Part shown: positions 9,062-17,771 of the stretch, piece by piece
Layout: each line of letters starts with the position of its first letter
Position numbering within the stretch: the stretch's first letter is position 1
Source of the DNA: Bacteroidota bacterium
Lineage (GTDB): Bacteria > Bacteroidota > Bacteroidia > Chitinophagales > LD1
NCBI GenBank assembly: GCA_016715625.1
Contig: JADJZU010000003.1
Coordinates: forward strand, 1 to 64,000
Length of the DNA stretch: 64,000 nt
Reading direction: 5' to 3'
The notes under the pieces: generated by a model
Told to the model about the DNA's origin: nothing
The model's database searches: none
Seen by the model: only the letters and a program-made list of their open reading frames with translations
Position numbers and translations under genes: made by a program

Positions 9062-9760
9062 ATGAGTAAACGAATTTTACTTGTAGAAGATGAAGAAAAC
9101 TTACGGGAGGCGATTAAACTCAACCTCGAAATTGAAGGGTATGAAGTGGAGATTGCCGACACAGGATTTAAGGCAACCAAAAAGGCCGCAGAGCAGCGCT
9201 TTAATCTTATTGTTTTGGATGTGATGCTTCCGGAAATGGATGGGTTTGCGGTATGTTCAAAAATCAGGTTGACGGATACAGATACCCCCATACTCTTTTT
9301 GACAGCAAAAGACACCGCAGAAGATAAAATTGAAGGACTTAAACAAGGCGCAGATGATTATCTGACCAAGCCTTTTAATCTGGAGGAGTTACTCCTACGA
9401 GTAAAAATTCTTGTCAAGCACAGCGAACGCGGAAAACGGGAGGACGTAGAAACTAAATCTTACAAATGGGGGGGGAACGAAATCAACTTCATCACCTTTA
9501 AGGCTAAAGCTTCCACCGGAAAAGAATACACACTGACTAAAAAAGAAGTAGCCTTATTGAAATTGTTGATTGAAAAAAAGAACGCGGTGGTGTCTCGTCA
9601 GCAGATTTTAGAGTTTGTATGGGGCTATGATGTATACCCCACTACCCGAACGATAGATAATTTCATACATGCTTTCCGCACTTACTTTGAATCAGGAGAA
9701 GATAGTCCGAGATATTTCCACTCTGTAAGAGGCGTTGGTTATAAGTTTACGGATTCGTAA
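9062..9760 (+). CDS. OmpR/PhoB-family response regulator
   Basis: Two-component DNA-binding response regulator of 232 residues. The receiver domain (1-120) has the acidic pair E9/D10, phospho-acceptor D53 in IVLDVMLPE, and K103 in YLTKPF. The C-terminal winged helix (about 130-230) has the expected recognition region TTRTIDNFIHAFRTYFE and the hairpin RGVGYKF. No histidine kinase is adjacent, so it is an orphan in this window; the large NtrY-like kinase at 20-24 kb is of a class that normally pairs with a different regulator type. Tandem 11-bp repeats before this gene and before the TonB receptor operon suggest that it controls both. Confidence 0.92.
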   Translation: MSKRILLVEDEENLREAIKLNLEIEGYEVEIADTGFKATKKAAEQRFNLIVLDVMLPEMDGFAVCSKIRLTDTDTPILFLTAKDTAEDKIEGLKQGADDYLTKPFNLEELLLRVKILVKHSERGKREDVETKSYKWGGNEINFITFKAKASTGKEYTLTKKEVALLKLLIEKKNAVVSRQQILEFVWGYDVYPTTRTIDNFIHAFRTYFESGEDSPRYFHSVRGVGYKFTDS

Positions 9761-9773
9761 TTTGCTATTTCCC

Positions 9774-9804
9774 TTTGGCAGTTTAATTGATTTATATAAC
9801 CTTG
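9774..9804 (+). promoter_or_regulatory. Predicted promoter of the M42 peptidase gene
   Basis: TTTG (9774-9777), 19 bp, then TAACCTTG (9797-9804), one mismatch from TAnnTTTG. Spacing and both boxes agree with the Bacteroidota housekeeping promoter. The start codon at 9824 would have a leader of about 12-15 nt. Confidence 0.5.
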
Positions 9805-9823
9805 TTGCTTACAATAAACCATC

Positions 9824-10936
9824 ATGGCAAAAGCAAAAACTACTACCAAGAAAAAATCAACTCTTTTAACCGAAGAAGACAAAAAGTTTTTCAAAGAATA
9901 TATCAATAACGCTTCTCCAACAGGTTTTGAGGCGGAAGGTCAGAAACTCTGGCTTAATTATCTTAAACCGGCCATAGATACTTACGAAGTAGATAATTAT
10001 GGCTCTGTGTATGGCATCGTTAATCCGGATGCAAAATTCAGAGTGGTGATTGAAGCTCATGCCGATGAAATTTCCTGGTTTGTTGCCTACATCAACGAGC
10101 AGGGGCACATCTATGTGCGCAGAAATGGCGGGAGCGATCATCAGATAGCACCCTCCAAAAAGGTATGGATTCACACTCGTGACGGCAAAAGAATAGAAGC
10201 TATCTTCGGCTGGCCGGCAATTCATACGCGGAATGGAGGGAAAGAACAAGCGCCTGAATTGAAAAATATTTTTCTCGATTGCGGAGCCAATTCCAAAAAG
10301 GAAGTGGAAGCCATGGGTATTCATGTGGGCTGTGTGATAACTTATCAGGATGAGTTTTTTGTTTTAAACAACCGATACTTTGGAGGCCGGGCATTAGACA
10401 ACCGTGCCGGTGGATTTATCATTGCAAAAGTGGCTCGTATGCTCAAAGAGAATAAGAAAAAGCTGCCGTTTGCACTTTATATTGTAAACTCAGTGCAAGA
10501 GGAAGTAGGTCTCCGCGGTGCCGAAATGGTAGTGCATAGTATTCAACCCAATTGCGCCATAATTACAGATGTATGTCACGATACCACCACACCTATGATT
10601 GATAAGATTGCAGAGGGAGAATACAAATGTGGCGGAGGCCCCGTGCTAACGGTTGGGCCAGCGGTGCATAACAAGTTGTTGGATTTCATTTTAAGCAATG
10701 CTCGTAAAAATGATATTCCATTCCAAATGGATGCAGCATCCAGAAGCACAGGCACCGATACGGATGCGTTTGCTTATGCGAATGGCGGCATTCCATCTGT
10801 ATTAATCTCGCTCCCACTTCGCTATATGCATACCACTGTAGAGTTAGTATCGATAGAGGATTTGGAAAATGTGATCCGTTTGATGTATGAATCGCTGCTT
10901 AAACTGGACCCCAAGTTCAATTTCAAATATTTGTAA
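9824..10936 (+). CDS. M42 family aminopeptidase (glutamyl aminopeptidase/endoglucanase-like)
   Basis: Cytosolic dinuclear metallo-aminopeptidase of 370 residues. Metal ligands expected for M42 are present in order: His79 in EAHADE, Asp in GRALDNR, the catalytic and ligand Glu pair in QEEVGLRG, Asp in IITDVCHD and a C-terminal His in YMHTTVE. Family members form dodecameric tetrahedra that trim peptides released by proteases. A Lys/Thr-rich N-terminal extension of about 15 residues (AKAKTTTKKK) precedes the fold and is not a signal peptide. It is a single-gene unit with its own promoter and a clear terminator. Confidence 0.9.
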   Translation: MAKAKTTTKKKSTLLTEEDKKFFKEYINNASPTGFEAEGQKLWLNYLKPAIDTYEVDNYGSVYGIVNPDAKFRVVIEAHADEISWFVAYINEQGHIYVRRNGGSDHQIAPSKKVWIHTRDGKRIEAIFGWPAIHTRNGGKEQAPELKNIFLDCGANSKKEVEAMGIHVGCVITYQDEFFVLNNRYFGGRALDNRAGGFIIAKVARMLKENKKKLPFALYIVNSVQEEVGLRGAEMVVHSIQPNCAIITDVCHDTTTPMIDKIAEGEYKCGGGPVLTVGPAVHNKLLDFILSNARKNDIPFQMDAASRSTGTDTDAFAYANGGIPSVLISLPLRYMHTTVELVSIEDLENVIRLMYESLLKLDPKFNFKYL

Positions 10937-10960
10937 ACCTACGAACGATTTTTTGCATTA

Positions 10961-10990
10961 GGGCTTTGATTAGAAAGCCCCTTTTTTTAT
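10961..10990 (+). terminator. Rho-independent terminator after the M42 peptidase gene
   Basis: Stem GGGCTTT (10961-10967), loop GATTAG, stem AAAGCCC (10974-10980), then a run of seven T. It lies between convergent genes, and the T-tail is only on the plus strand. It overlaps the last codons of the GNAT gene on the other strand. Confidence 0.88.
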
Positions 10991-11487
10991 TTCCGAAAAT
11001 TGACCATTACAAAATCCTCCATGGTAAAACCGTTTCCGATATCAAAATCCTGAGCATTCTCAATGACAAAACCGTGTTTGAAGTAAAAATTGATTGCCTT
11101 AATGTTTTTACGATTCACTTGTAATCGAATAGGCTTATCACTATTAATGTTCTTTAAAATATAGGAAAATAGCTCCTGTCCTATCCCGGAGCGATGCTGG
11201 TCAACCAGTACATAAAATTTGTGTAAAAAAGTATCCGATTCTCTTTCTTCGATAGAAGCATAGGCCTTGCAAACATCACCATCAGACAATAAGAAGAACC
11301 GCTCTCCTTCAAGCATAGATTTCTTAATCACCGGCACTGCATACCGGGTATGGAGCATGTAAGCAATTTGCTTCAATGAAATGATGGAGGGGTAATGGGC
11401 ATTCCAGATATTTGTAGCTAAATCAAAGATGGTTGCTGCATCTTCTACAGTAGCCTTTCGAATCGAATATTTGTTTTTCATACTCAA
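10987..11487 (-). CDS. GNAT family N-acetyltransferase
   Basis: Acetyl-CoA-dependent N-acetyltransferase of 166 residues with the GNAT core: an N-terminal strand-helix YSIRKATVEDAATIFDLA, a central strand pair ending in KFYVLVDQHRSGIGQELF (motif A, with Q/R-x-x-G-x-G/A as R-S-G-I-G-Q) and the C-terminal NRKNIKAINFYFKHGF (motif B). A second Met at residue 3 is an alternative start. Its start overlaps the stop of the MBOAT gene by 4 bp (ATGA), so it is the last gene of the O-acetylation operon. Its own substrate is unknown. It may be a passenger or may modify an amino sugar of the same polymer. Confidence 0.85.
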   Translation of the reverse strand: MSMKNKYSIRKATVEDAATIFDLATNIWNAHYPSIISLKQIAYMLHTRYAVPVIKKSMLEGERFFLLSDGDVCKAYASIEERESDTFLHKFYVLVDQHRSGIGQELFSYILKNINSDKPIRLQVNRKNIKAINFYFKHGFVIENAQDFDIGNGFTMEDFVMVNFRK

Positions 11488-12953
11488 AACTGGAAATAGA
11501 TAAATGGTTGTATCTCTGAACTCTTAAACTGAATTACCGTAACTATAATTGCAACAAGTAACAATACTTTAAATACTAAGGGAAGTTCAGTAACAAATTT
11601 TCTGGCAGATTGCTCTGCGGTAACCGGTGTTAAGTGCAAAGAATACCCCAGCAACATGACGGCCATTATGTTTTTATAGCCGGTAACAAAGTCAAAAAAG
11701 ACAGATGGGTTGAAGTGGAATGCAATTTGGGATATTACAGCAAAGGCCCCTTTCATATCATCTGCTCTGAAAAAAATCCAACAGAAACACACAAAGTGAA
11801 ACGTAAGAATCATCCCTAATATTTTTAGCCATTTACTATCAGGTATTTTGACAAATTCCTTCGTGAATTTATCAAGCCCCAAAGCCACTCCGTGCATCAT
11901 ACCCCAAAGCAAAAATTTAAAAGCCGCTCCATGCCAGAGCCCTCCCAACAGCATGGTGAGGAACTGATTGAGGTATGTTCTAAATCTACCATGGCGATTT
12001 CCACCCAGTGAAATGTATAAATAGTCGCGCAGCCAGGTAGAAAGTGAAATGTGCCACCGTCTCCAAAACTCTGTAATACTAGAACTCTGATAGGGCGAGT
12101 TAAAATTAAGGCATAGTTCGTAACCGAAGAGTAGTGCAATGCCTATAGCCATATCGCTATATCCGCTAAAGTCGCAGTATATCTGGAGTGCATAACCATA
12201 CACACCAAATAGATTTTCTAAACCGGTATACAAAGTTGGATTGTCGAAAATCCGATCTACGAAATTGATACTGATGTAGTCGCTAATCACCGCCTTTTTA
12301 AAAAGACCGGAGGCAAGGAGGAATACCGCACGTCCAAACATTTCCTTCGAAACGAATACAGGCCGGTTTATCTGCGGTAGAAAATCCTTAGCTCTTACAA
12401 TTGGCCCAGCTACCAGCTGCGGAAAAAAGGAAACGAAGAATGCGTAATCAGTAATTCTCTCTACAGGTTTTATCTCTTTTCTGTAAATATCAATCGTATA
12501 ACTCAATGATTGAAAAGTAAAGAAGGAAACCCCCACAGGCAGAAATATATCAAATGGGTTAAAGGGTTTGTGAAATACATTGCAAAATATCTCCGCCAAA
12601 AAATTGGTGTATTTGAAATATCCCAACAAGCCAAGATTTAATATCAAGCTAAACACAAGCCATGCTTTTTTACGAGCGTCCGTTTCTGCCTTATAAATAA
12701 AATTGGCAAGCGTATAATCAACAATCGTACTGGTTACCAAAAGCAGGAAGTAAATACCGCTGCTGCGGTAATAAAAAAAGAGAGAAAATAAGATTACATA
12801 AGCAATCTTAAGGTTGTGCTTTTTGTGCACGAGATAAAAACCAGTGATAAAAAACAGGAATAGCCACAAGAACAAACCGGTGCTAAAAATCAGTGGCTCC
12901 CCCTGATTATAAACAAGCTGACTTAAAATTTTATGGATGTCCGGCCAGCACAT
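11484..12953 (-). CDS. MBOAT O-acyltransferase (AlgI/PatA/DltB type)
   Basis: Polytopic inner-membrane acyltransferase of 489 residues that moves an acetyl group from the cytoplasm to a periplasmic acceptor system. Diagnostic segments: FFPQLVAGPI at about 176-185, FWRRWHISLSTWLRDYLY at 296-313 and GGLWHGA at 337-343, where the His (341) corresponds to the invariant MBOAT His. The protein has about ten membrane helices. Its start overlaps the upstream SGNH gene by 23 bp and its stop overlaps the GNAT gene by 4 bp, which indicates tight coupling. With two periplasmic SGNH partners this is an AlgI-AlgJ/X or PatA-PatB-like O-acetylation machine. Whether it acts on exopolysaccharide or peptidoglycan is open. 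Confidence 0.92.
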   Translation of the reverse strand: MCWPDIHKILSQLVYNQGEPLIFSTGLFLWLFLFFITGFYLVHKKHNLKIAYVILFSLFFYYRSSGIYFLLLVTSTIVDYTLANFIYKAETDARKKAWLVFSLILNLGLLGYFKYTNFLAEIFCNVFHKPFNPFDIFLPVGVSFFTFQSLSYTIDIYRKEIKPVERITDYAFFVSFFPQLVAGPIVRAKDFLPQINRPVFVSKEMFGRAVFLLASGLFKKAVISDYISINFVDRIFDNPTLYTGLENLFGVYGYALQIYCDFSGYSDMAIGIALLFGYELCLNFNSPYQSSSITEFWRRWHISLSTWLRDYLYISLGGNRHGRFRTYLNQFLTMLLGGLWHGAAFKFLLWGMMHGVALGLDKFTKEFVKIPDSKWLKILGMILTFHFVCFCWIFFRADDMKGAFAVISQIAFHFNPSVFFDFVTGYKNIMAVMLLGYSLHLTPVTAEQSARKFVTELPLVFKVLLLVAIIVTVIQFKSSEIQPFIYFQF

Positions 12954-14178
12954 ATTGATTGTATGCTTTTACTAAAGCTTTATAAAGTAAACTTCCTTGA
13001 AACTCGTATCCGGCACGGGTAAAATGGACACCGTCTCTTCGTAGCAGACCATATTTTTTCCATTGATAGCAACTTTTATAACCACCCGCAATGGAAAATA
13101 AATCCCAGACCGCTAAATTGTTGTCATTAGCATAATCAACAATGATACTATGCATAGCTGCTACCGAAGGATTGTAATATTTACGAGCATAGTAAGAATC
13201 GGGTGGTGTAGTTAACAGTATAGGTATATCCGGATGAGTATACTGCAATAACTTAACAAGAGAGTCCAAGCGGGCCATAGTCAGCAACTTATCAAACGGT
13301 TTTCGCTGGGCTTCATTGGTTCCTAATGAGATGATAATACAGGATGGATGCAAGACTTTGGTCTGCTCGGCAAAATATTTGGCATTTACAAAGTGAAAAG
13401 CTTCAGCCCCATTTACGCCTACTGTGTGCAGCATAACACCTGAGCTATCGTTTTCGACCATCATCCCAAAGATAGTGCTGCCAACCTGAACGGAGTCTTT
13501 TCGTTCTGCGCACAAAACTATTTCGTTTGTATAGTTGGGAAGCATAGCTTCCGAAACATTTGGATACTTCGCCATCTGGCTATTATTCATGATTGCCAAT
13601 ATATTTCCAGAGGTGTCGGTAAGGGAGTAGTTAAAGGAGCTGGAATCTTTTAAATGAAACAAGGTGAACTTGTTAAACCCATAATTGATTGGCGTATAAT
13701 CAAACGTTCGGATTCGGATCCTCAAGCTATCGTTATTTGTTCGAATGGTGTGACCGCCTATCCCGTATTCAAATACACTATCCTCTACATAAACACAACG
13801 CTTATGATCACACTTAATGTTGCCGGATGTTTTATAGTTAAACGGTTCGTTACTGCCTGCAACCCTCAGTGGTGTGATAAGTCCCCTCCCCGCATTACCA
13901 AATTCTTTTTGAAGTTTGATACGTAAAATGGCGCTAATAAAATCTGCCTGAATGTGAGAGTCTCCTATATGCAAAACACTAAGTCGTGATTGATGTTCTG
14001 TCTTTTGCTGATGCAATTGCTTAAAAAAAGGATACAACGATTCCGTATTCACAATTTCATTGCGCTCCTGGTGTATAAAAGGCAATAACTTTAGTTCAAA
14101 AGCAAGAGTATCCTGGGAAAATACGCTAGCTACCTGCATCATTGCTATGCCCCAAAAAATGAACACACGAAGCATCAT
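12931..14178 (-). CDS. Secreted SGNH/GDSL hydrolase-like acetyltransferase
   Basis: Exported protein of 415 residues: signal peptide 1-22 ending VFSQ, then an SGNH fold. Block I is HIGDSHIQ with Ser at 74, block II Gly lies in GVNGAEAF, block III Asn in SLGTNEAQ, and block V D-x-x-H in DGVHFT. All four catalytic features are present, so it should be an active esterase or, next to an MBOAT, an O-acetyltransferase that completes transfer to the polymer in the periplasm. The 3' end overlaps the MBOAT start. It is preceded 5 bp away by a second SGNH gene. Confidence 0.88.
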   Translation of the reverse strand: MMLRVFIFWGIAMMQVASVFSQDTLAFELKLLPFIHQERNEIVNTESLYPFFKQLHQQKTEHQSRLSVLHIGDSHIQADFISAILRIKLQKEFGNAGRGLITPLRVAGSNEPFNYKTSGNIKCDHKRCVYVEDSVFEYGIGGHTIRTNNDSLRIRIRTFDYTPINYGFNKFTLFHLKDSSSFNYSLTDTSGNILAIMNNSQMAKYPNVSEAMLPNYTNEIVLCAERKDSVQVGSTIFGMMVENDSSGVMLHTVGVNGAEAFHFVNAKYFAEQTKVLHPSCIIISLGTNEAQRKPFDKLLTMARLDSLVKLLQYTHPDIPILLTTPPDSYYARKYYNPSVAAMHSIIVDYANDNNLAVWDLFSIAGGYKSCYQWKKYGLLRRDGVHFTRAGYEFQGSLLYKALVKAYNQYVLAGHP

Positions 14179-14183
14179 TTCAA

Positions 14184-15545
14184 TTATTTATCATTTGTAG
14201 ACTTGTTAGAATTCAACATACTCTTCTTCCGGTCATACTTTTCTTTCTCATAAAAAATAGTTCCTGCTGTAATGTTTGCCATTTTTTCACCACCGTAAAA
14301 TGTTAAGTGGGTGTAATCTTTGTTCGCATACGGATGCTTTTTCATGCTACCCCATTTTATCATCGTAGAGTCCCCTCCCATCGCTTCGTGCATGTCCCAA
14401 AAACAGATTCCAGTTTCCGCTGCCATTTTTCTTTGTACCTGGATAAGTTCGTTCACCCCTCGCATCGTTTGGTAAACGCCATCTTTATTTTCCCCTCTAT
14501 CCGGGCATCCGATTAGCAAAATAGAGCTATTCGGAAAGCTCTCTTTTATCATCAATATAGTTTTGGTCATGCTACGAACATACCAGTCATAACTGTTCGA
14601 TTTTGGGTTAGCTACATTTAATCCATAGCTAAGTACAACTAAATCTGGAGAGTGTATTTCGCTCATTCGTTTAAAGACTGCTGATGAAACATAACTTAAA
14701 CCTATACCAGAGTTTCCTCGCATCGAAAAATTATCAACCGCCAAACCTGTCTTGCTTTCTAGAGAAACTCCATATACATCAAGTGGAATTGAATCTGAAA
14801 ATTCCAACTCCAGTGATTTTAAATTATTCCCAATGGATAATTTCTGGATTGAATTAGATGCACTGATAGATTTATAAGTGCCATTTACGTAGATTCCATT
14901 GTTATTGGCAGTGTAAAGAAAAAGGGAGGCCTGCTCAAAATTGCTGAGTCTGCGTTTTTTTACTGCAGCATACTTTACCATTGCTTTGCTACTAGGCCAA
15001 AAAACTGAACCGGCAAAACCCAGCGGATGGCTCTTTGTTTTTTCGCCAATAATGGAGGAGCTATTCCACCCTGAAAAAGTATGACTTATAGTTTGCCTGA
15101 AACCCGCAACCTCGGAAGATATGGGAACAAACCCAACTCCACTTCCTCCGTAAATTGCCTGTAAAGTGTCGCGTAGCGGGTCCAGAAAGATATCACCTTC
15201 TACAAATGAATCGCCAAACCAGGCAATACGAACTTTTCGTAAACCGGAGGAATCAAGTGCCTGTAAAAAAGATGATAACCCCGATGTATCGGAGGAATAA
15301 TCCTCTATGCAGACCAATCCCTGCTTGCAAGTGTCAGCAAAAACCGGCCTTATTTTTTTTGCTGTATCTAAAGTGGGTTTGGGGTTCTCCTTCAACTGAA
15401 CATCTGCTAAAATGTTGACAGGCCTGAAATGAAAACTAAAGAAATCGAATTCGGGAATGAATGACAAGATTAGAAGTGCAGCCACCACACCGAAGGTTCC
15501 TGCCACACTTTTAGCTAAATAGTTTTCTGAAGATGTCATGCGCAT
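14184..15545 (-). CDS. Membrane-anchored SGNH/GDSL family protein
   Basis: First gene of the O-acetylation operon, 453 residues. A single N-terminal hydrophobic helix (about 13-31) would anchor it in the inner membrane with the rest in the periplasm. SGNH blocks: WFGDSFVEGD with Ser113, GNSGIG, SYGLNVA with the block III Asn, and a C-terminal DYTHLTFYGG carrying the D-x-x-H-like pair. A beta-rich insertion (about 200-260) resembles a carbohydrate-binding or jelly-roll module, as in AlgJ/AlgX-type proteins; that is inference. It is similar in layout to the next gene but not a close duplicate. The Lys/Asn-rich C-terminus (RKKSMLNSNKS) is probably disordered. Confidence 0.85.
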   Translation of the reverse strand: MRMTSSENYLAKSVAGTFGVVAALLILSFIPEFDFFSFHFRPVNILADVQLKENPKPTLDTAKKIRPVFADTCKQGLVCIEDYSSDTSGLSSFLQALDSSGLRKVRIAWFGDSFVEGDIFLDPLRDTLQAIYGGSGVGFVPISSEVAGFRQTISHTFSGWNSSSIIGEKTKSHPLGFAGSVFWPSSKAMVKYAAVKKRRLSNFEQASLFLYTANNNGIYVNGTYKSISASNSIQKLSIGNNLKSLELEFSDSIPLDVYGVSLESKTGLAVDNFSMRGNSGIGLSYVSSAVFKRMSEIHSPDLVVLSYGLNVANPKSNSYDWYVRSMTKTILMIKESFPNSSILLIGCPDRGENKDGVYQTMRGVNELIQVQRKMAAETGICFWDMHEAMGGDSTMIKWGSMKKHPYANKDYTHLTFYGGEKMANITAGTIFYEKEKYDRKKSMLNSNKSTNDK

Positions 15546-15722
15546 ACGAATGTAGAAGTATGCAAAACAAGACCCCGGATAACGAGAATTAGTTTTTCCT
15601 TATTACATGTGAATCATGAAATAATTTGGACGGTAATAGTTGAACTCTTTTTTTGTTAATTCCACCTTTCCTCTTGGTTCATTTAACCCTTTGACGGCAA
15701 CCATTCGATTCATTTATCCTTC

Positions 15723-15730
15723 TATATTTG
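15723..15730 (+). promoter_or_regulatory. Predicted -7 element TATATTTG upstream of the T9SS protein gene
   Basis: Exact TAnnTTTG match, 21 bp before the ATG at 15752, within an AT-rich 206-bp divergent intergenic region that holds no gene. I do not see a convincing -33 TTTG at 19-21 bp. Confidence 0.4.
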
Positions 15731-15751
15731 AACTTATAATCAAATATTAAA

Positions 15752-17647
15752 ATGAAAAAAATCATTACTCTTTTGCTCATCGGTCTAAGTACTCATTTAG
15801 CCATGTCTCAGGCTTGCAGCAATTGCAACCCTTCATTTGTATCTACCTGCCCACCGGCAGGGGGCTTGTGTAATAAGTTGGATACCGCCTATGCCAATAA
15901 TCCCTACGATAAGGTGATAAACTTCTTCATGCCAAAGGTGATTAACGACCCAGCCTTACTGGCGCAGTGTGGTGGTTGCAATAGCATACAACTGAAAAGA
16001 ATTGACGTTACGGGAGTAAGTGGATTGCCTGGCGGCTCACAAAATCCGACCTACAGCCAAGGGGGAAGTTACAACGTAGCCGGGGGGGATAGCTTAGGTT
16101 GTGCACGCTTTTGTGGCACCGCACTCGTGCCTGGCATTTATCCTGTGACTGTATATTTATTGGCAGACGTTACAGCTATTGGCACTCCCATTGGCAATGT
16201 GGATCAAAATGACGTTCCACAGTCTTATATAGATACATTTGTTGTGCTTCCTGATACTGTATTGGGAGTATCATCTTTTACCTATGGTAACAACGGGTTT
16301 TCAGCCTGCAATTCCATTACTCTGGATTTGAAGGCTAACAAGCAAGCGCCACAACCCAACTTAACCAGATGGTTCTGGGACCTGGGCAACGGTACAACCT
16401 CGGAACTTAAAGAACCCGGACTTATTACTTATACCAACACTTCGCTTACCAAACCGGACACTTTCCCGGTTGCTTTAACTACTATTTTCTACAACTACAG
16501 AGTAAAAAGTGTGTGTTTGCAACTTAGCGCCAACTGGTATCCCGACATCAATGAAGCTACCAGTACCCAAGATCCCGAGCCATATTTGAGAGTCATCAAT
16601 ACCGGTTTCCAAAGTCATAATTGTAGTAATACGGCTCCCAGCACTAAATCACCTTGTTATAACAACATCAATCAGGTCATAAATGAAGGAACGTTCACCG
16701 TAGATATGGAAGTATGGGATGATGATAACTGCGGACTGCTACCGATTTTTGCTTCAAACGATGATAAGATTGATAATTACTCTGTAAACATGCAGTTAGG
16801 CACACAAGCATTGTTTCCGCAGTTAAATAATAGTACAGGAACTGTTATAATCGATACCGTGGCCGCTACAATCCTTCGCGACACTTTGTGGGTTGTGGTG
16901 AATCCTACTCCGGAAATGCCGGAAATATTTGCTGTGAGTGATACATTTTGCTCTGCAGATTCTCTTCGAATTTCTATTTCGCAAACCTATAATGGCTATT
17001 CTTTTGAATGGTACCGGGATACTATTTTCTTGACCAACATTACCGATTCGGCATTTTATACAAGAGATGCTGGTCTATATCGTGTAAAGGTTACCAATAT
17101 TGCTACCGGTTGTTCCAACGAAAGTGCTACCAAGAAAATTGTAAAAATGAACAGCCCTTCACCAAATGCCAATGTGATTTATAATGGGACACAGTTGTTC
17201 GTAACACCTTACGACACTTCTTTTGCTGTGGATTGGTATTTTAACGGGAACTTAGTAGCCGGACAAAACGGTAAATTCTTACCATATTTAGGTAATGGGG
17301 TTTACAATGCCGAAATTTATAACAAACGCTATCCTGCATGCAGAACTATTATGGAGGCCGATACAGTAGTGTCAGGAATTGAAGATTTGAGTTCTGTTTA
17401 TAACCTAAATGTGTTCCCCAATCCTAACAACGGCTCTTTCACAATTCAGTTTAGCAGCGAAGAGTCTTCTGAATTGTGGGTGGAGGTGCAGAATATGATG
17501 GGCGAACTTGTATATAGCAAGAAAATGGATGTAAGCTTCGGTACATACAATGAAACTGTATCCTTAGCAGATGTTGCTAAAGGTGTATATTTTGTAAGCC
17601 TTAAAAATGACAAAGGAAGCATTAACAAAAAGGTCATTATACAGTAA
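15752..17647 (+). CDS. Secreted multidomain protein with type A T9SS sorting domain
   Basis: Exported protein of 631 residues. Signal peptide 1-19 (MKKIITLLLIGL to AMSQ), then a Cys-rich N-terminal region (ACSNCNPSFVSTCPPAGGLC), a middle with PKD/Ig-like strands (RWFWDLGNGTTSELKEPG resembles the WDFGDG motif), a further Ig-like unit (FEWYRDTIFLTNITDSAFYT), and a C-terminal Por-secretion tail beginning LNVFPNPNNGSFTIQF and ending KGVYFVSLKNDKGS with a basic end. It is a stand-alone unit with promoter and strong terminator. It has no recognisable enzyme domain, so an adhesin or surface structural role is likely. Confidence 0.88.
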   Translation: MKKIITLLLIGLSTHLAMSQACSNCNPSFVSTCPPAGGLCNKLDTAYANNPYDKVINFFMPKVINDPALLAQCGGCNSIQLKRIDVTGVSGLPGGSQNPTYSQGGSYNVAGGDSLGCARFCGTALVPGIYPVTVYLLADVTAIGTPIGNVDQNDVPQSYIDTFVVLPDTVLGVSSFTYGNNGFSACNSITLDLKANKQAPQPNLTRWFWDLGNGTTSELKEPGLITYTNTSLTKPDTFPVALTTIFYNYRVKSVCLQLSANWYPDINEATSTQDPEPYLRVINTGFQSHNCSNTAPSTKSPCYNNINQVINEGTFTVDMEVWDDDNCGLLPIFASNDDKIDNYSVNMQLGTQALFPQLNNSTGTVIIDTVAATILRDTLWVVVNPTPEMPEIFAVSDTFCSADSLRISISQTYNGYSFEWYRDTIFLTNITDSAFYTRDAGLYRVKVTNIATGCSNESATKKIVKMNSPSPNANVIYNGTQLFVTPYDTSFAVDWYFNGNLVAGQNGKFLPYLGNGVYNAEIYNKRYPACRTIMEADTVVSGIEDLSSVYNLNVFPNPNNGSFTIQFSSEESSELWVEVQNMMGELVYSKKMDVSFGTYNETVSLADVAKGVYFVSLKNDKGSINKKVIIQ

Positions 17648-17669
17648 TTTAATGCAAGACATCTCAAAA

Positions 17670-17700
17670 ACGGCCCACTTTGGTGGGCCGTTTTGTTTTA
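17670..17700 (+). terminator. Rho-independent terminator after the T9SS protein gene
   Basis: GC-rich stem ACGGCCCAC / GTGGGCCGT (17670-17678 and 17683-17691) with a four-base loop, followed by TTTGTTTTA. It starts 23 bp after the stop codon. Confidence 0.92.
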
Positions 17701-17771
17701 TATTCTCTGTAATTCTTTGAAGCATATTTCTTACTATTGCCACCCTTTACTTCAATAAAAGAAAATCAAAA

